Notes: a model not told the origin generated them from the letters alone. 64,000 nucleotides of DNA from Aphanomyces cochlioides (GCA_019828595.1 JAHQRK010000011.1:558001-622000); one strand, 5' to 3'; counted from the first letter of the stretch, positions 1 to 10,600 are shown. Translations and numbers: made by a program.

Positions 1-168
1 CATGGCTATGGTTATGTTGGTGGCTGCAGTGTTGTTGGCGGTGGTTGCGGCGTTGTTGGTGGAGGATGCGGCGCTGCTGGCTGCGGCAGTGGCGGTTGCG
101 GCAGTGGTGGCTGTGGTAGCGGTGGAGGTTGTGGTGGTGGCGGCTGTGGCGGCGGATGCGGAAGTTAG
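1..168 (+). CDS. C-terminal end of a glycine/cysteine-rich protein (partial, 5' end outside window)
   Basis: Reading frame 1 is open from the window edge to TAG at 166-168 and encodes a tail of Gly-Gly-Cys repeats (GGCGSGGCGSGGGCGGGGCG-type). No start codon is inside the window, so it is only the 3' end of a gene. The tail closely resembles the Gly/Cys-rich end of the DUF1399/GRDP-like protein encoded on the opposite strand just downstream (stop at 264). The two genes are therefore probably paralogues lying tail to tail, 95 bp apart. Which domains lie upstream cannot be seen. A simple low-complexity coincidence is possible, but frame, codon use and a clean stop favour a real gene end. Confidence 0.6.
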   Translation, partial: HGYGYVGGCSVVGGGCGVVGGGCGAAGCGSGGCGSGGCGSGGGCGGGGCGGGCGS

Positions 169-263
169 AATGCCTAAATTGTTAATGTTAATAACTGATC
201 TGTTAATTGATGGGCTCTGGATTACTCGAGAAGAAATTAATGCTCAATGGAGACATTTTCATG

Positions 264-2153
264 CTAGCCGCAACCACCGCCGCAGCCTCCTCCGCAGCCT
301 CCACCACCAGTGTCCTGAGCGACACTTGCACAGCCACCATTATACGACGTGGCACAGCCAACATGCACATATTGTGAACTCATTCCATCGTTTTTCGGAT
401 TGAAGATGCTTGGGATTTCTCTTTCGTGGAAGTGGACATAGCCCAATCGACCTTGTGCCATGAGGTAGCTGTGGCGCGAGTACTTCAACCGCACGCGACC
501 GTCTTTGACAGGAGTGCCAATCACTGCGACATAGATTGTCAAATTGTCTGGTGGTGGTTCGTCCGCACTAGCAACGGCCATCTCGTCGGGCATCACAGCA
601 GTGGAATACGAAAGATCTTCAATTGGAAATGGCTCATCGACGCCAAAGAATCGGCAATCGTGAGATGGGAATCGAAAGTCCATGCTCGGGGTTGAGCCAT
701 ACTCATCATAGGTCGAGTATGGTTCTTGGTAAGTCGCAAACCACAACGAAAACGCCTCGTGGTAACCCGAGAGCAAGCCAGATAGTTCGATTGTGTCGTC
801 ATGGTCAACGAAATAGCCCACGTGCTTCATGCAAAAGTCGTCGTAGGCTTGAAAATCTACTTGATGTGTGTGCCAGACGAGATCAATGTCTGCAGTCGGT
901 ACTGTCACCTTCTTTCGCTCCTTGATCTTCATGAGGTGCATAAACTTGTGGTAGCGGACGATGGACGCTTGAAGCACCTCGGCGTGGCTCCAGTAGTTGT
1001 AGTTTGGACAGATCTTGTTGATAAAGTCGAGCTGGCGGATCATGGCTTTGACCAAATCCAATTTAAACGTCTTGGTGCTCGTCTGGAAGTTTAATGTGAT
1101 TTTCATATTTGCCTCATATTGGAGTTGGATCGATCCTTGATGGAGTTTTGGAGCCACCGCATCTTTTAGTCGACGTCGCAACGCAGCCATGAAGGTCTCG
1201 ACTTTTCCATCAGCTGGGAAGTCTGGTGTGGCCATTCGATGAACAATTTTACTCCCTCGAACAGTGTGCTCAACAGAAATCTCGGGGACGGTCGCGACAA
1301 ACTCCACCAGTCCGTAGACAGCGAGAGAGATCAAGTTGGAACACTTGGAGCATGATACATCTTCGCCCTTGATGTGAAACTTGTACATGTTTTCAATCGA
1401 AATGGGTTCTTCACAGTCAAGATGAGGACACTTGGAGTACATTTCCTTGATGGGCGTGCGCTCTTTCGGCTCATTGTGAAGGTATCTTGCATAGGTCGCC
1501 GGATGCAATCGATGGACAGTATGGGCATAATGCGATACATCTCGATTTTGGCAGTAGTCCGCTTCCAAGTTTAACAAGTGGCTGTAGACCTCGATCATTG
1601 ACGAGCATTGGCTTTGGAATTCATACATGGCGAGCATTTCATTCAAGTGCTCTTGGACTTGAGCCACCGTCACAGTCGACACTGGTACGTTGGATGGTGC
1701 TGCAGCTTCAGTTTCATTGATTTCCTTGGCCACGTGGAGGAAATTGGTCCATGGGTTATACTGCGGTGGTGTCCAATACGGCGTCGTGGCAGCTAGCTGG
1801 AGAACGCGACGAAACCTCTCCATGCGGGACGTGGAAGGGCATGAGATATCCAAGCGATGCCACGGTTTCGCCTTGAGTCGATAGTAATGACTCGATACAT
1901 GCTCAATCGTCATGCCACGGACACGAAACGAGTGCTCTCGTTTGTTGTACTCGCCGTACACATCTAGCATTTGGCCAGTGATGACAAACCGTCGTCTGAC
2001 ATATTGCGGCCCCTTGCCACCAAAGAGCAGCGTCTTCTTCACTTGTAAGTCAACGGCGTACCGAGAAAGTGGAACAGAGGAGGATGGGACGAACACTTCC
2101 GATACTTGAGTGCTACTAGCTTCAGAAACTTCCACGGTCGTAGGTCTTCCCAT
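264..2153 (-). CDS. Glycine-rich domain protein (DUF1399/GRDP-like), 629 aa
   Basis: Single-exon gene. Mid-protein motif DLVWHTHQVDFQAYDDFC is the hallmark of the DUF1399/GRDP family known from plants, fungi and oomycetes. Nearby, a CPHLDC...CSKC arrangement could bind zinc. The C-terminus ends in a Gly-Gly-Cys repeat (GGGGCGGGCGGGCG). GRDPs in plants are linked to stress and hormone responses and some bind RNA; the role here is unknown. I place the start at the ATG at 2153 (MGRPTTVEV). The frame runs 24 codons further to an ATG at 2225, but that adds only an irregular hydrophobic stretch, and family members lack a signal peptide. The gene is convergent with the similar Gly/Cys-tailed gene ending at 168. 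Confidence 0.8.
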   Translation of the reverse strand: MGRPTTVEVSEASSTQVSEVFVPSSSVPLSRYAVDLQVKKTLLFGGKGPQYVRRRFVITGQMLDVYGEYNKREHSFRVRGMTIEHVSSHYYRLKAKPWHRLDISCPSTSRMERFRRVLQLAATTPYWTPPQYNPWTNFLHVAKEINETEAAAPSNVPVSTVTVAQVQEHLNEMLAMYEFQSQCSSMIEVYSHLLNLEADYCQNRDVSHYAHTVHRLHPATYARYLHNEPKERTPIKEMYSKCPHLDCEEPISIENMYKFHIKGEDVSCSKCSNLISLAVYGLVEFVATVPEISVEHTVRGSKIVHRMATPDFPADGKVETFMAALRRRLKDAVAPKLHQGSIQLQYEANMKITLNFQTSTKTFKLDLVKAMIRQLDFINKICPNYNYWSHAEVLQASIVRYHKFMHLMKIKERKKVTVPTADIDLVWHTHQVDFQAYDDFCMKHVGYFVDHDDTIELSGLLSGYHEAFSLWFATYQEPYSTYDEYGSTPSMDFRFPSHDCRFFGVDEPFPIEDLSYSTAVMPDEMAVASADEPPPDNLTIYVAVIGTPVKDGRVRLKYSRHSYLMAQGRLGYVHFHEREIPSIFNPKNDGMSSQYVHVGCATSYNGGCASVAQDTGGGGCGGGCGGGCG

Positions 2154-2657
2154 GACGATGCAAATTTCGCACTGAAAGGATTGAACTATGGCAAGTATCA
2201 CAACCGCACGACAGTGTTCTTTCATGGATGCTTTGAATTGACGCGCATGGAATAAGTCTCTTCCAAGGTATTCTTCCCAGAAGGCTCAGGAATAAGCTCG
2301 TCATGTGTGGTCTTGAAAATATTCAGCGCCAAGTTTGATTCAACTTTGGACTGCTTTGTCAAGGAAAACCAACTCATGGCCATCCTCTGTCTCCGTGACT
2401 TTTGTAGTACTGTACATGACAGACTCTGAAGTACGGCGAGCTGGAAATGTCCATGCCTTCGACTGGTTTCATTCTTGTGACTCCAAGAACCACGACATGG
2501 ACGCCTCAAAAGCCTAGCGCAGCAGCCATCCAGCCATTCTCCACCACCAGCTCTTCATTGGAGTTGTTTTCAATTTTGTTAGGAAGAAGCACTGGATGAG
2601 ATACGAGTAGTCTTAACAACGGAGCTTGCTCAAGTTGGTTCTACCTCGTCTTGTTGG
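2154..2657. other. Spacer, no gene recognised
   Basis: About 500 bp between the GRDP-like start and the end of the S28 pseudogene. Only short overlapping frames are present and none looks coding. It should contain the promoter of the GRDP-like gene. Confidence 0.5.
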
Positions 2658-3123
2658 CTAGCACTTTTTCTTGCTCAAGAAGCGTTTGACAGCGGCTTGG
2701 ACTTGGTCGTGAGCCCATTGAATTGGTGCTGGGTCACTCGTTTTTCTGGCGTACAAGTCGCGGCAGTGCGAGCCTCCTTGGATATACACAACTTGAGATT
2801 TGGGATTCACGACGCCCGTCGAGTTGCTCAGAGCCAAGGCAGACCATGGATCGTACGACGAGCTGGGAAAGACGACATTCTCGACGTTGATTTTGAATCC
2901 ACCGTAGCGCTGGTTCGTGGCTGCAACGTTGGCATCGACAGTGGCCGTTGCTTGCGCAAAGCCAAACTCACGGCACGTTTGATACTTCCACTGACGAGAC
3001 CATCCTTCCTGATCGATCATGCATGTAGTCTTCGAGACGGAACTGTTTGAGCTTGAATCCTTGATCGCGGCCATTTGCAGCGGCAGCCACGAGTGGGACA
3101 AGCACCAAGGTCCAAAGCTGCAT
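2658..3123 (-). pseudogene. S28 serine peptidase pseudogene with two internal deletions
   Basis: The sequence starts at 3123 with the same signal peptide and N-terminus as the intact S28 peptidases here (MQLWTLVLVPLVAAAA, then FKLKQFRLEDY). Immediately after this it jumps to the C-terminal third (GWSRQWKYQTCREFG) in a different frame. The oxyanion/nucleophile region with GGSYAG is gone. A second, in-frame deletion removes about 28 codons between the ATAT and VDANVAA segments. The C-terminal part keeps the Asp (SSYDPWSALA) and His (GGSHCRD) regions. With no nucleophile serine and a frame break after about 33 codons it cannot make a working peptidase. It lies next to the intact paralogue at 3950-5464. 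Confidence 0.85.
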
Positions 3124-3949
3124 CTTGTCAACTCAAGGAAACTTTTGGGAGTGACAGCGAGAGCCATGCGATGCTTGGAAACAAACCTAGTTACAAATGC
3201 TCAGTCTGGTTCTGAGGAAGGCCATTTACTCACGCACGGACACTCAGAGCATCCATGTTGTTCTCGACGATTGCATCGAGTCTGTGAGATTTGAAGGCGT
3301 AGGAGGTCGATGCGCAGCACATCATTGCAGTGTACAAGGCAACAAGCTGCGTTTGATCAACCTGATCGATGGTTTACCAGTGCATCCAGGTCTGCGTTAC
3401 ATCCATCAAATGTCCAGATGATCGAAGACACACGAGCACGCCTACACCCACCCAAGAAGCAACACTGGAGTCAATCCAAAGCAAGACCGTGCAGATAGCG
3501 CCACACACCTTGACGAAATGAACGGCTGCGGAAGATGATCTTCTCGACGCCGCAGCAATCTTTGTACTTCCCGTAATATTGAATTTGGAGCACTGCGTAT
3601 TTTCAAGTCTGTCTGCACGGTGGATTACATTGTGATGGTTGTTCCACTGCTCTGTTCTCGCGGATGGCTGGTTGGAGCCGTTGAGGAATGTTTCCCACAG
3701 TTGTGGATGACGCATGTGCAATCATGGACAGTCCTTCTACTGCCAGATCGTCCACCTCCAAGCAGAAAACTTTGTGCAGCGGCTTGTCGTTAGATTTGAG
3801 TGAGAGCAGGCGGTAACACCTAAGACAGCGAGTCGATGCAACGCTTAAGGAAGAATGCGATTGACAAGAAAGTTTGATGCAAGACAAAGGTATAAAGACG
3901 GGGATATCTTCTCCATCTCCGCCGCAGATAGCGTGGTTGGAGACATCTT
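3124..3949. other. Spacer, no gene recognised
   Basis: About 825 bp between the S28 pseudogene and the intact S28 gene. Several short frames exist on both strands but none has domain content or consistent splice sites. Part of it may be decayed sequence from the tandem duplication. Confidence 0.5.
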
Positions 3950-5464
3950 CTAGGTCAGATAGCGCTGGACTGCTGCTTGGATTTGGTCGTGAGCCCATGC
4001 AAGAGGGACTGAGTCGTTGGATCTTCTAGCGTACATGTCACGACAGTGAGAGCCTCCTTGGATGTACACAACTTGAGATTTTGGATTCACGACGCCCGTC
4101 GAGTTGCTCAGAGCCAAGGCAGACCACGGATCGTACGACGAGCTGGGAAAGACGACGTTCTCAACGTTGATTTTGAATCCACCGTAGCGCTGGTTTGTAG
4201 CTGCTACGTTGGCATAAACGTTGGTGATGTTATAGATGGACTTGCACATCTTGTTGAGGAGGAGATTGGTCGTGATGTACTTGAGAGGGGAGAACACGCC
4301 AGTCGCGGTCGCCGTCCCCTCGGCGAAGCCAAACTCTCGGCACGTCTGATACATCCATTGACGAATCCAATACGTTGAGTTGATGGCTGTTCCACTGAGG
4401 TCGCTCAAGTACCCAGCATACGAGCTGTACGCGCACGAGCTGTTCGTCGACGAGGAGATATATCGTGCCAAGCGTTGAATGGGTGTCAGCGCTGGGTGTG
4501 CCATGTAGCTCGTGCAAAAGCTCGTAAAGTTCTCTGGCGCGTATTGCGCTTTCGCGATAATGTCCATATAGAAATCATACTCGATGATGCCTCTGTCATC
4601 GTCCGACTGGAAGGATGTGCATGGGTTGAAAAGTAGTCGCAACGTGGCCGTGTCGTTGCAGTTTGAGCTTGCAACCAAGCGATGGAGTTCCGCAAGGCCA
4701 TCCCGCAATGACTTAGCGCAACTCAACCCACCAATCATCCTACAGCGGAGATAAAGCTTTAGGACACTGAAAGATCTTGGCGTTCCTTACTTGATATCGT
4801 TGCTCAAGACGTCACTGTAGGCTGAAAAGTCGGCGCGGGCTTGAAGTGGAGCCGAGCTCGCAACAGCCCCCGCGAAACGTGTGGGGTACTTGAGCTTGAG
4901 CCACGCAGCAAGCGAGCCAGCGTAGCTGCCGCCGAAGGCAACCCATCGACTGGACGACGAGAGGTTTTTGGTCTGGACAAAGTAGTCTCGGAAGGTGGCA
5001 ATGTCAGCTAGAGCTTGCTCCGAGTGCAAATATTTGAGATTGTCGATCGACCAGTCGGCCACAGGCTGCGACTTGCCGTAGTAACGATGCTCCAATGTCA
5101 CTAGCATGGCTTTGTTTGCTTGAGCAAGCTCGCTGATGAAGGTGCCCGTGCCTTGGATCCATTTACTCGCGATAGCATCCTCACCACTGATGTACAGAAA
5201 GACAGGCGAGCCAGGGCCACCGTAGAATTGGTCGTTGAACAAATATTGCTGCTTCCACACGGCGGTGTTGGTTGGATCCGTGTGATCGACCTTCTGTCCT
5301 TCAAACCATCCTTGCTTGACAGCTTGGACAGTTTCGGTGTCCGCTCGAATGGTGAGCACCTGCAAGTAGTCATCGAGACGGAAGTGTTGGAAATTGAATG
5401 AAGGAATGGGAGTATTCTCAGCCGCCGCGATCGAAGCAAGCATCAACAAGGACCAAAGCTGCAT
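3950..5464 (-). CDS. Secreted serine carboxypeptidase, family S28 (Pro-X carboxypeptidase-like), 487 aa
   Basis: Two exons, 4791-5464 and 3950-4739, split by a 51-nt GT-AG intron (4740-4790); together they give 488 whole codons. An N-terminal signal peptide (MQLWSLLMLASIAAAE) implies secretion or lysosomal delivery. The catalytic triad of S28 is visible: Ser about 180 in GGSYAGS, Asp about 428 in SSYDPW, His about 456 in GGSHCRD, close to the spacing in human lysosomal Pro-X carboxypeptidase. Family members cleave after proline near protein ends. The start at 5464 is chosen over upstream ATGs because the paralogue at 33796 begins identically. Oomycete secreted peptidases can act in nutrition or on hosts; that role is inference. 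A broken copy lies just downstream. Confidence 0.92.
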
Positions 5465-5805
5465 CTTGGAGGCTCTTACAAACTTTGACAATGGCAACAT
5501 GAGCTGCTGAAGACTTTGAAGCAAGCGGAGAGACGCACGTGTCATTACTACTTGCCACTGATGTCGTGAAAGCCATGAGCACAAAATTAGTTTGTTGCAA
5601 CACCTGATGCACTCTTGAGTGTCTTCTCAAGAGTCCACAAGCCACCATGGCGCCTGTGGTCGCGACATATTCGACGCATAAAAGGGAACTCAAGCACGTG
5701 GCAGCTTTCATCTTGACAAACTTCATCCATCTCAATGCAAGGAGGCAATTGAAAAGTGTCGTGGAAATTCTTACTGCTTATGTGGTGTGGGTGGAGCTAA
5801 GGCGG
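5465..5805. other. Spacer, S28 upstream region
   Basis: About 340 bp between the S28 start and the BTB-SPRY stop, both on the minus strand. It should contain the S28 promoter. No gene seen. Confidence 0.5.
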
Positions 5806-6675
5806 CTATACGATTGTGACTTTTGCAGCCGAAAATGACATGAACGCTGGGAAGAGAGGCTCTGTTGAGGGGGTTTGAACCGTGAATGCAACGCCAAGGT
5901 CTTCATCGTTCTTTGCGAAAGAGATCTTCCCATCTTGAAGCCGAGCCGTGAGGATATCTCCAGGCTTGAAGCCTTGTGGATGGTATGGCTGGATGCCATT
6001 TCCCCCTGGACCACGAAGCTGACCATTCTGAAGACGCAGGAAATAGCCTTCTTTTTGAATCGCGCCAGCAGGAGCCAGACCGACGAACGTGTCTACGGAG
6101 AGGCTGTCGATTCGAATGTGAAAGATCGACGGATTCTCCACAGTTCCTGTCGCGGACATCCATCGCGTATACCATGGAGCTTGCACAGCTCGGTTCCCTT
6201 GGGTGAGCTTCATGCCAACAGATATGCTTCTCGGGTCCCATCTCCACTCCACGGGCTCTTCTTCAACGGGATATGCATCCACTGGAATCGTGATGTTAAG
6301 GTAGTCAAGCGAGAACTGCAACTCCGTTCTCTCCCAATCACTCAACGCTGCGATATTCAGCGTGCCGTGGCGAAGATACGCCATGACGTGATGGAATGTC
6401 AAAGGATCCAAGTCGAGGAAGTACGCGTTGTTCGGGCCATCGGGTTGCCAAAGACCAGATCCCAGCATCGCTTGAAAGTAGCTCTCTTCCACGCTCAGCA
6501 GCGTCGCTTTGGTTGTCTTGAAGAGAGTGCCACCGACGTCCAGTGTGATGATTGAAGGAGCAGCGTCAATATTCTCCTGGACTCTTCGTTCTAAGGCCTT
6601 CCATGCCGCAAACTTTGTCTCGAATGCTTGGATTTGTGCCGACGTGGCATCGGCGCCATCATGACTGTCCATCAT
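5806..6675 (-). CDS. K_tetra/BTB (KCTD-like) plus SPRY domain protein, 289 aa
   Basis: Order of parts: a short N-terminal helix (QIQAFETKFAAWKALE), a K-channel tetramerisation type BTB domain (ITLDVGGTLFKTTKATL, SYFQAMLGSGLW, YFLDLDPLTFHHVMAYLRHG) and a C-terminal SPRY-like beta domain (GYFLRLQNGQLRG, GDILTARLQDGKISFAKN, LGVAFTV). BTB domains of this type form oligomers and often recruit cullin-3, and SPRY domains bind partner proteins, so a substrate adaptor is a reasonable inference. The first true ATG is at 6675; the frame extends to 6687 only through a GTG. Paralogues lie at 35496-36386, 37019-37883 (broken) and 38418-39287, with a relic at about 12237-12400. It is next to an S28 gene, as is the 35.5 kb copy. 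Confidence 0.85.
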   Translation of the reverse strand: MMDSHDGADATSAQIQAFETKFAAWKALERRVQENIDAAPSIITLDVGGTLFKTTKATLLSVEESYFQAMLGSGLWQPDGPNNAYFLDLDPLTFHHVMAYLRHGTLNIAALSDWERTELQFSLDYLNITIPVDAYPVEEEPVEWRWDPRSISVGMKLTQGNRAVQAPWYTRWMSATGTVENPSIFHIRIDSLSVDTFVGLAPAGAIQKEGYFLRLQNGQLRGPGGNGIQPYHPQGFKPGDILTARLQDGKISFAKNDEDLGVAFTVQTPSTEPLFPAFMSFSAAKVTIV

Positions 6676-8034
6676 GTTGTGCGTCACTTACTGGATTTCA
6701 TATTCCCCAATAAGTAGACTACTTGGTGATCCTGAGAGCACAAGATGCAACAATTTCGAAGTTGCAAGGGATTAGTTCGGAAAGGGGTTAGTTCGGACTG
6801 GTGATTAATTGTACGAATATTCGCAGTCTCCACTGCGTTAGGGTGAAGATTTTGGATGGGATTCAGTATGTCTCTTGTAATCTCGTTCATATGCGGCATA
6901 TCTTATGACAAAATAGATAGAAATGCCAATCGTATTTATTTTATCTTTCTCTATTACACATATTTTAATTACAAAGATTGCTTCCGTTTATTAAAATGAA
7001 CGAAATTACGACAATAAAACTGTCGAAATATTTTGAATTTTTTAGAGAACTAATATGAAATAGTCGCTTAATTTGAAAAACCACAAATTATTTTGAAATT
7101 TCTTGTCTGTCCCGATTTGACTTGATATTTGTATACATAAAAATACGACTAACTTTAATTCGTAATTTCTTTGTAGCATATGTTGTGTGAGTGAGAAGCG
7201 TGATTTTTATAATATTCTTTTATAAAAATATTGAGATATTTTGACAAATTAGTTCGACACATTTGAAATAGTCGATTGTGAATGTTCATTTTCTTTTTCT
7301 CAGCAGATATAATATATAAAGAGGAGCACAATTTTTATTCAAAGTCGATAGGACTAATTTGAAGTTGTCAGCTAACTGGACCAAATTGCAAACAAAAAAT
7401 TTCGTCCATTTTCATTTGTAATTCATTAATTTACACAGTTTTGTGTTTTCCTCTTCATTTCATTGCAATATACGAAGTATTCCGTTTTTGCCGACAACAC
7501 TATGGTGCATTCCGAAAAGCAGGAATCCAAATACTTGAATCGAATCAGATATAAGTAGGGCGCTCGGAATTGTTCTGATGGAATTCATTTGGCTCGATTT
7601 CTTGCTGGATGTATTTTTACAGTTTATTCTCCCCGATTAACCAATTAATTTTTGATAACAATTATAATTGGATGATTATTTACTTTAAATTATCCATATA
7701 AATTTTCGTCACTTCTCTGAAGCATACTCACCTCACAACTCGCAAATAGAGAAGCTTGATGGTATTGTGAAGGTCAATATGCCAAGAATCTTGAAGGAAT
7801 TTTGTGCAGTTCGATAGAATATGAGTAAAATCATGTGAAAGCCCCATGGTTTAAGTTTTTCCAGAAATTGATGATTAAGTTGTTCATGCAGTTATTCATA
7901 TTTGAAATTATTAATCATTCTTATGCCGCAAGGAGACTGCGCCTAAAGCGTAAGCGGTCTAGAATTATTAGCTCTGTTATTTTAATAACAGATCGTTTGG
8001 GTCCAAAACTGGAATTTTGATATGTTTCGAAAAT

Positions 8035-8258
8035 GTTTCAATTTATTGACGCATACATTATTTAAGGTTTACGCAAGTATTTTCTCGATCATGAACGTTA
8101 AATAGGGTAATTTCAAGCGGATTAAATGTTTGAAAAACATGTTCGAAGCATTCAATTTCATTTCATTTGAAGTTTGTATTGCGTCAAAATGGCTGCGTCG
8201 ATATTTTCTTTGCAAGATTCCAGTTTTTTTCTAGAGACACAATAATATTCGTATAAGT
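8035..8258 (+). repeat. Diverged direct repeat, copy 1
   Basis: Shares with 9245-9492 an ordered series of blocks: TTGACGCATACA, CTATTTAA-like, ATTTCAA, AAATGTTTGAAAA, CATTCAATTT, GCGTCAAAAT, CCAGTTTTTT and CACAATAATATTCGTA. Spacing is similar with small indels. It is probably an old non-autonomous element or a local duplication. No coding content. Confidence 0.6.
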
Positions 8259-9076
8259 TAATACTGTCGTTTTTGTCTCAAAACTGGAGTTTTGAGATGT
8301 ATTGAAAATGTAAATAATGACGGCAACTGTGATAGGAATCCTATCACACCATATAACGCAATATGATTGGAAGTTAATCTGATGAATTGACTTGGTAGAC
8401 AAAAACAGACCATGAACCTCGTGGAGCATTGACAGATAAGTTTAACAAGAAAGACAGAAAAGGAAACCTTTGATTACACTCAACACGTAGAGGTACAATG
8501 TACTCGGTATGCGTTGCTCGTCGTTCCCCAACCCGGGCTATTCAAATGACAAATCGACACTTTGAACACCTGCACTGCAGTCTAATTACATTTTACACAC
8601 ACGAATTGTGATAGTTCTCGCATCTCTCCACTACCTCATGAGCAGTAGGCAGTAGAGCAATAATCAATTGAATTATCTCAATATGCAACATGAATCCACA
8701 AGGTTCATGAATCATTCAAACTTTGACGTTGCAACGTCAAAACTTGATAGGATAATGAGTTGTGAGGCGAAGGTGTGGTGATCAAATCCGTCATCAATAC
8801 TTTTGACTTTTGCTTGTGCTTTAATTCATGAATCGTATGAAATTCATGAAATCTACAGTGTTTTGTGTTTTATGCTTTAGCCATTTGAATATGCTTCCAG
8901 TATAATTAAGCGAGTGGGCGCATAACACGCCAACAATCGTGATGTTGTGTTGCAGCTAGTATAGCTTATATCTGTGCTAGACGTTCAACAAAGATTCGGC
9001 TTCTTTATTTGTCGGCTAGACTTTAAGCATGCGAGTGCATGATGCTTGATATCTGCCAATATTCATTTGTTGAGCA

Positions 9077-9240
9077 ACTGTGATAGAATCTCTAAGACAG
9101 TTGCTCAGAATTTTGCGCATTTCGGATTTGTATACTGAAATCAAGTCAAAAACATTTATTGAAAACGGATTTCAGGCAACTGTGATAGATTTCCTATCAC
9201 ACTCCAATACAAAATGATCATGTTTCTATCATAGTTGCAG
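9077..9240. repeat. AACTGTGATAG inverted-repeat cluster
   Basis: GCAACTGTGATAG at about 9179 faces CTATCATAGTTGC ending near 9238, making a stem around a short AT-rich core. A further CAACTGTGATAG lies near 9077. A related near-perfect hairpin (GTGATAGGAATCCTATCAC) sits at about 8329-8347. They look like terminal repeats of a very short MITE-like element, but no target duplication is clear. Confidence 0.4.
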
Positions 9241-9244
9241 CAGA

Positions 9245-9492
9245 TGTTTCAATTAATTGACGCATACACTATTTAAAGTTTACCAAACATTTTATTATAT
9301 TGACCTCGATCGTGACCATTAAATAGTGTAATTTCAAACGTTTTAAATGTTTGAAAACATGTTCAAAACATTCAATTTCTTTTCACTTGAAATTTGTATG
9401 CTTCAATTGTTGCGTCAATTTGCTTGCGTCAAAATTTATTCCGCACGACTCCAGTTTTTTATTAAGACCACAATAATATTCGTACAACCTTT
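9245..9492 (+). repeat. Diverged direct repeat, copy 2
   Basis: Second copy of the repeat at 8035-8258, same orientation, about 1.2 kb apart. It ends close to where the palindromic-element copy interrupted by the Harbinger transposon begins (about 9498). Confidence 0.6.
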
Positions 9493-9497
9493 GACAA

Positions 9498-9559
9498 ATT
9501 TTGTCAAAGGACTTACGTATTAATCCGGATAATTATCCGGGATGTGCATGTGCATGTAA
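9498..9559 (+). repeat. Palindromic-element copy, left piece, interrupted by Harbinger element
   Basis: TTTGTCAAAGGACTTACG, then TTAATCCGGATAATTATCC matches the arm of the element at 12963-13458. The copy breaks off at TAA 9557-9559, the target duplication of the inserted Harbinger transposon, and resumes at 11893. Confidence 0.75.
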
Positions 9560-9657
9560 GAGGCTGGTCGGGGAAGCGTTCCTGTCACTTCGCGTTCATA
9601 TCATGATTTTTGATTGGCTATTTTATCCGGTTTTCTGGTAAACGTTCATGTTCAAAA

Positions 9658-10600
9658 ATGTGGTCACAGAGCATGAACGAATCGTCCTTGTCACTTCCTG
9701 TCAGTCTCCTTTTTTCCTCCGTCCCAATGGAAGCAGCCAACCTTCCAATGGATGCAGTCACTGGTAAGATCGCATCACTCCTTCACTTACGACGGTTCTA
9801 TCTAGACTCAAACAATGGAAATGGTGACGATAGTTCCCCTGTGCGTTCAAAGTCCAAGGAAGAGCCCCCGTTGTTCTGGTGCAATGCGAGCGTGGGGAAG
9901 CTCTTCGAGCTACGATACAAGTCGCCATTAGCGTCTCTATTCGACTCCAAGAATAACAACCAGAAAAAGCTAGCGTATGCGTCTCTCGCAGCCGAGCTCA
10001 GCATTGCAATGGATCGCACGTTCACATCTAAGCAGATTCAGGACAAGGTAAACATAATACATCACAATGCGTTTGTTTGATATATGTAGTTTGCACGCAT
10101 GAAATCGGAGTGGTCAACGTCCAAGCCATCTACTCCGATGCCTACTGGAAATGGAAAGCTAGCCAAGCAGCCCTGTAACATGGACATCATGTTAGAATAT
10201 TGGTCTGAAAAACGAGGAATGCAACGCGAGTCTCTGCTTTCGACTGACGATGAGCAAACTACTAAACCAAGTACACGAGGTAGCAAGACTATATGCAATG
10301 TAGCTTATCTAGAGTATAGTAGTAGATGATGCGAAAAAAACGACAAAGAGATCAACTTTTGAAAAGCATGACAATGGACGCACTGCAAAAAAACAAAAGT
10401 CGCCAGCTGAAGCACTAGAATCTGGCTTGAATGCGATCAAGGATGGATAGGTATCCCTTGGAAATGCTCTTGCATCCCCTGCACCTGCTGTGCCTGCTGT
10501 TCACGATGAGTCTGCGTCCCTCAACGATGTGTTGAAAGCTATTCAAGATCAATCTGCTTTGATGGCACAGATTTTGAATCACATGGCTAACTCAAAGTAA
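9658..10600 (+). pseudogene. Harbinger element 1 Myb/SANT-like protein, broken by one stop codon
   Basis: Exons 9658-10047, 10090-10279 and 10326-10600 join in frame across introns of 42 and 46 nt. The first exon contains a SANT/Myb-like helical region (from ITGKIASLLHL-like sequence to KQIQDK) expected of the second protein of PIF/Harbinger elements, which helps the transposase enter the nucleus and bind the ends. After AIKDG the frame meets TAG at 10448-10450. It then continues for another 49 sense codons to TAA at 10598-10600, ending MAQILNHMANSK. The simplest reading is one nonsense mutation in an otherwise intact gene; a further tiny intron is less likely. The start could instead be the ATG at 9727. 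Confidence 0.65.

Larger units (their letters stand above)
6676..9497. other. AT-rich repeat region without genes
   Basis: About 2.8 kb, strikingly A+T-rich, with only short accidental frames. A stretch at about 6785-6825 matches part of the arm of the palindromic element described at 12963-13458. A diverged direct repeat occupies about 8035-8258 and 9245-9492. Several AACTGTGATAG inverted motifs occur near 8325, 9077, 9178 and 9224. I see no gene. Confidence 0.6.

Noticed and set aside
2122..2225. Upstream start of the GRDP-like gene at 2225, suggesting a signal peptide
   Set aside because: The added residues are irregular and the family is not secreted; ATG 2153 gives a typical start.
6676..9497. 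CRISPR-like or tandem repeat array in the AT-rich island
   Set aside because: Repeats are few, diverged and irregularly spaced, and the window is clearly eukaryotic.
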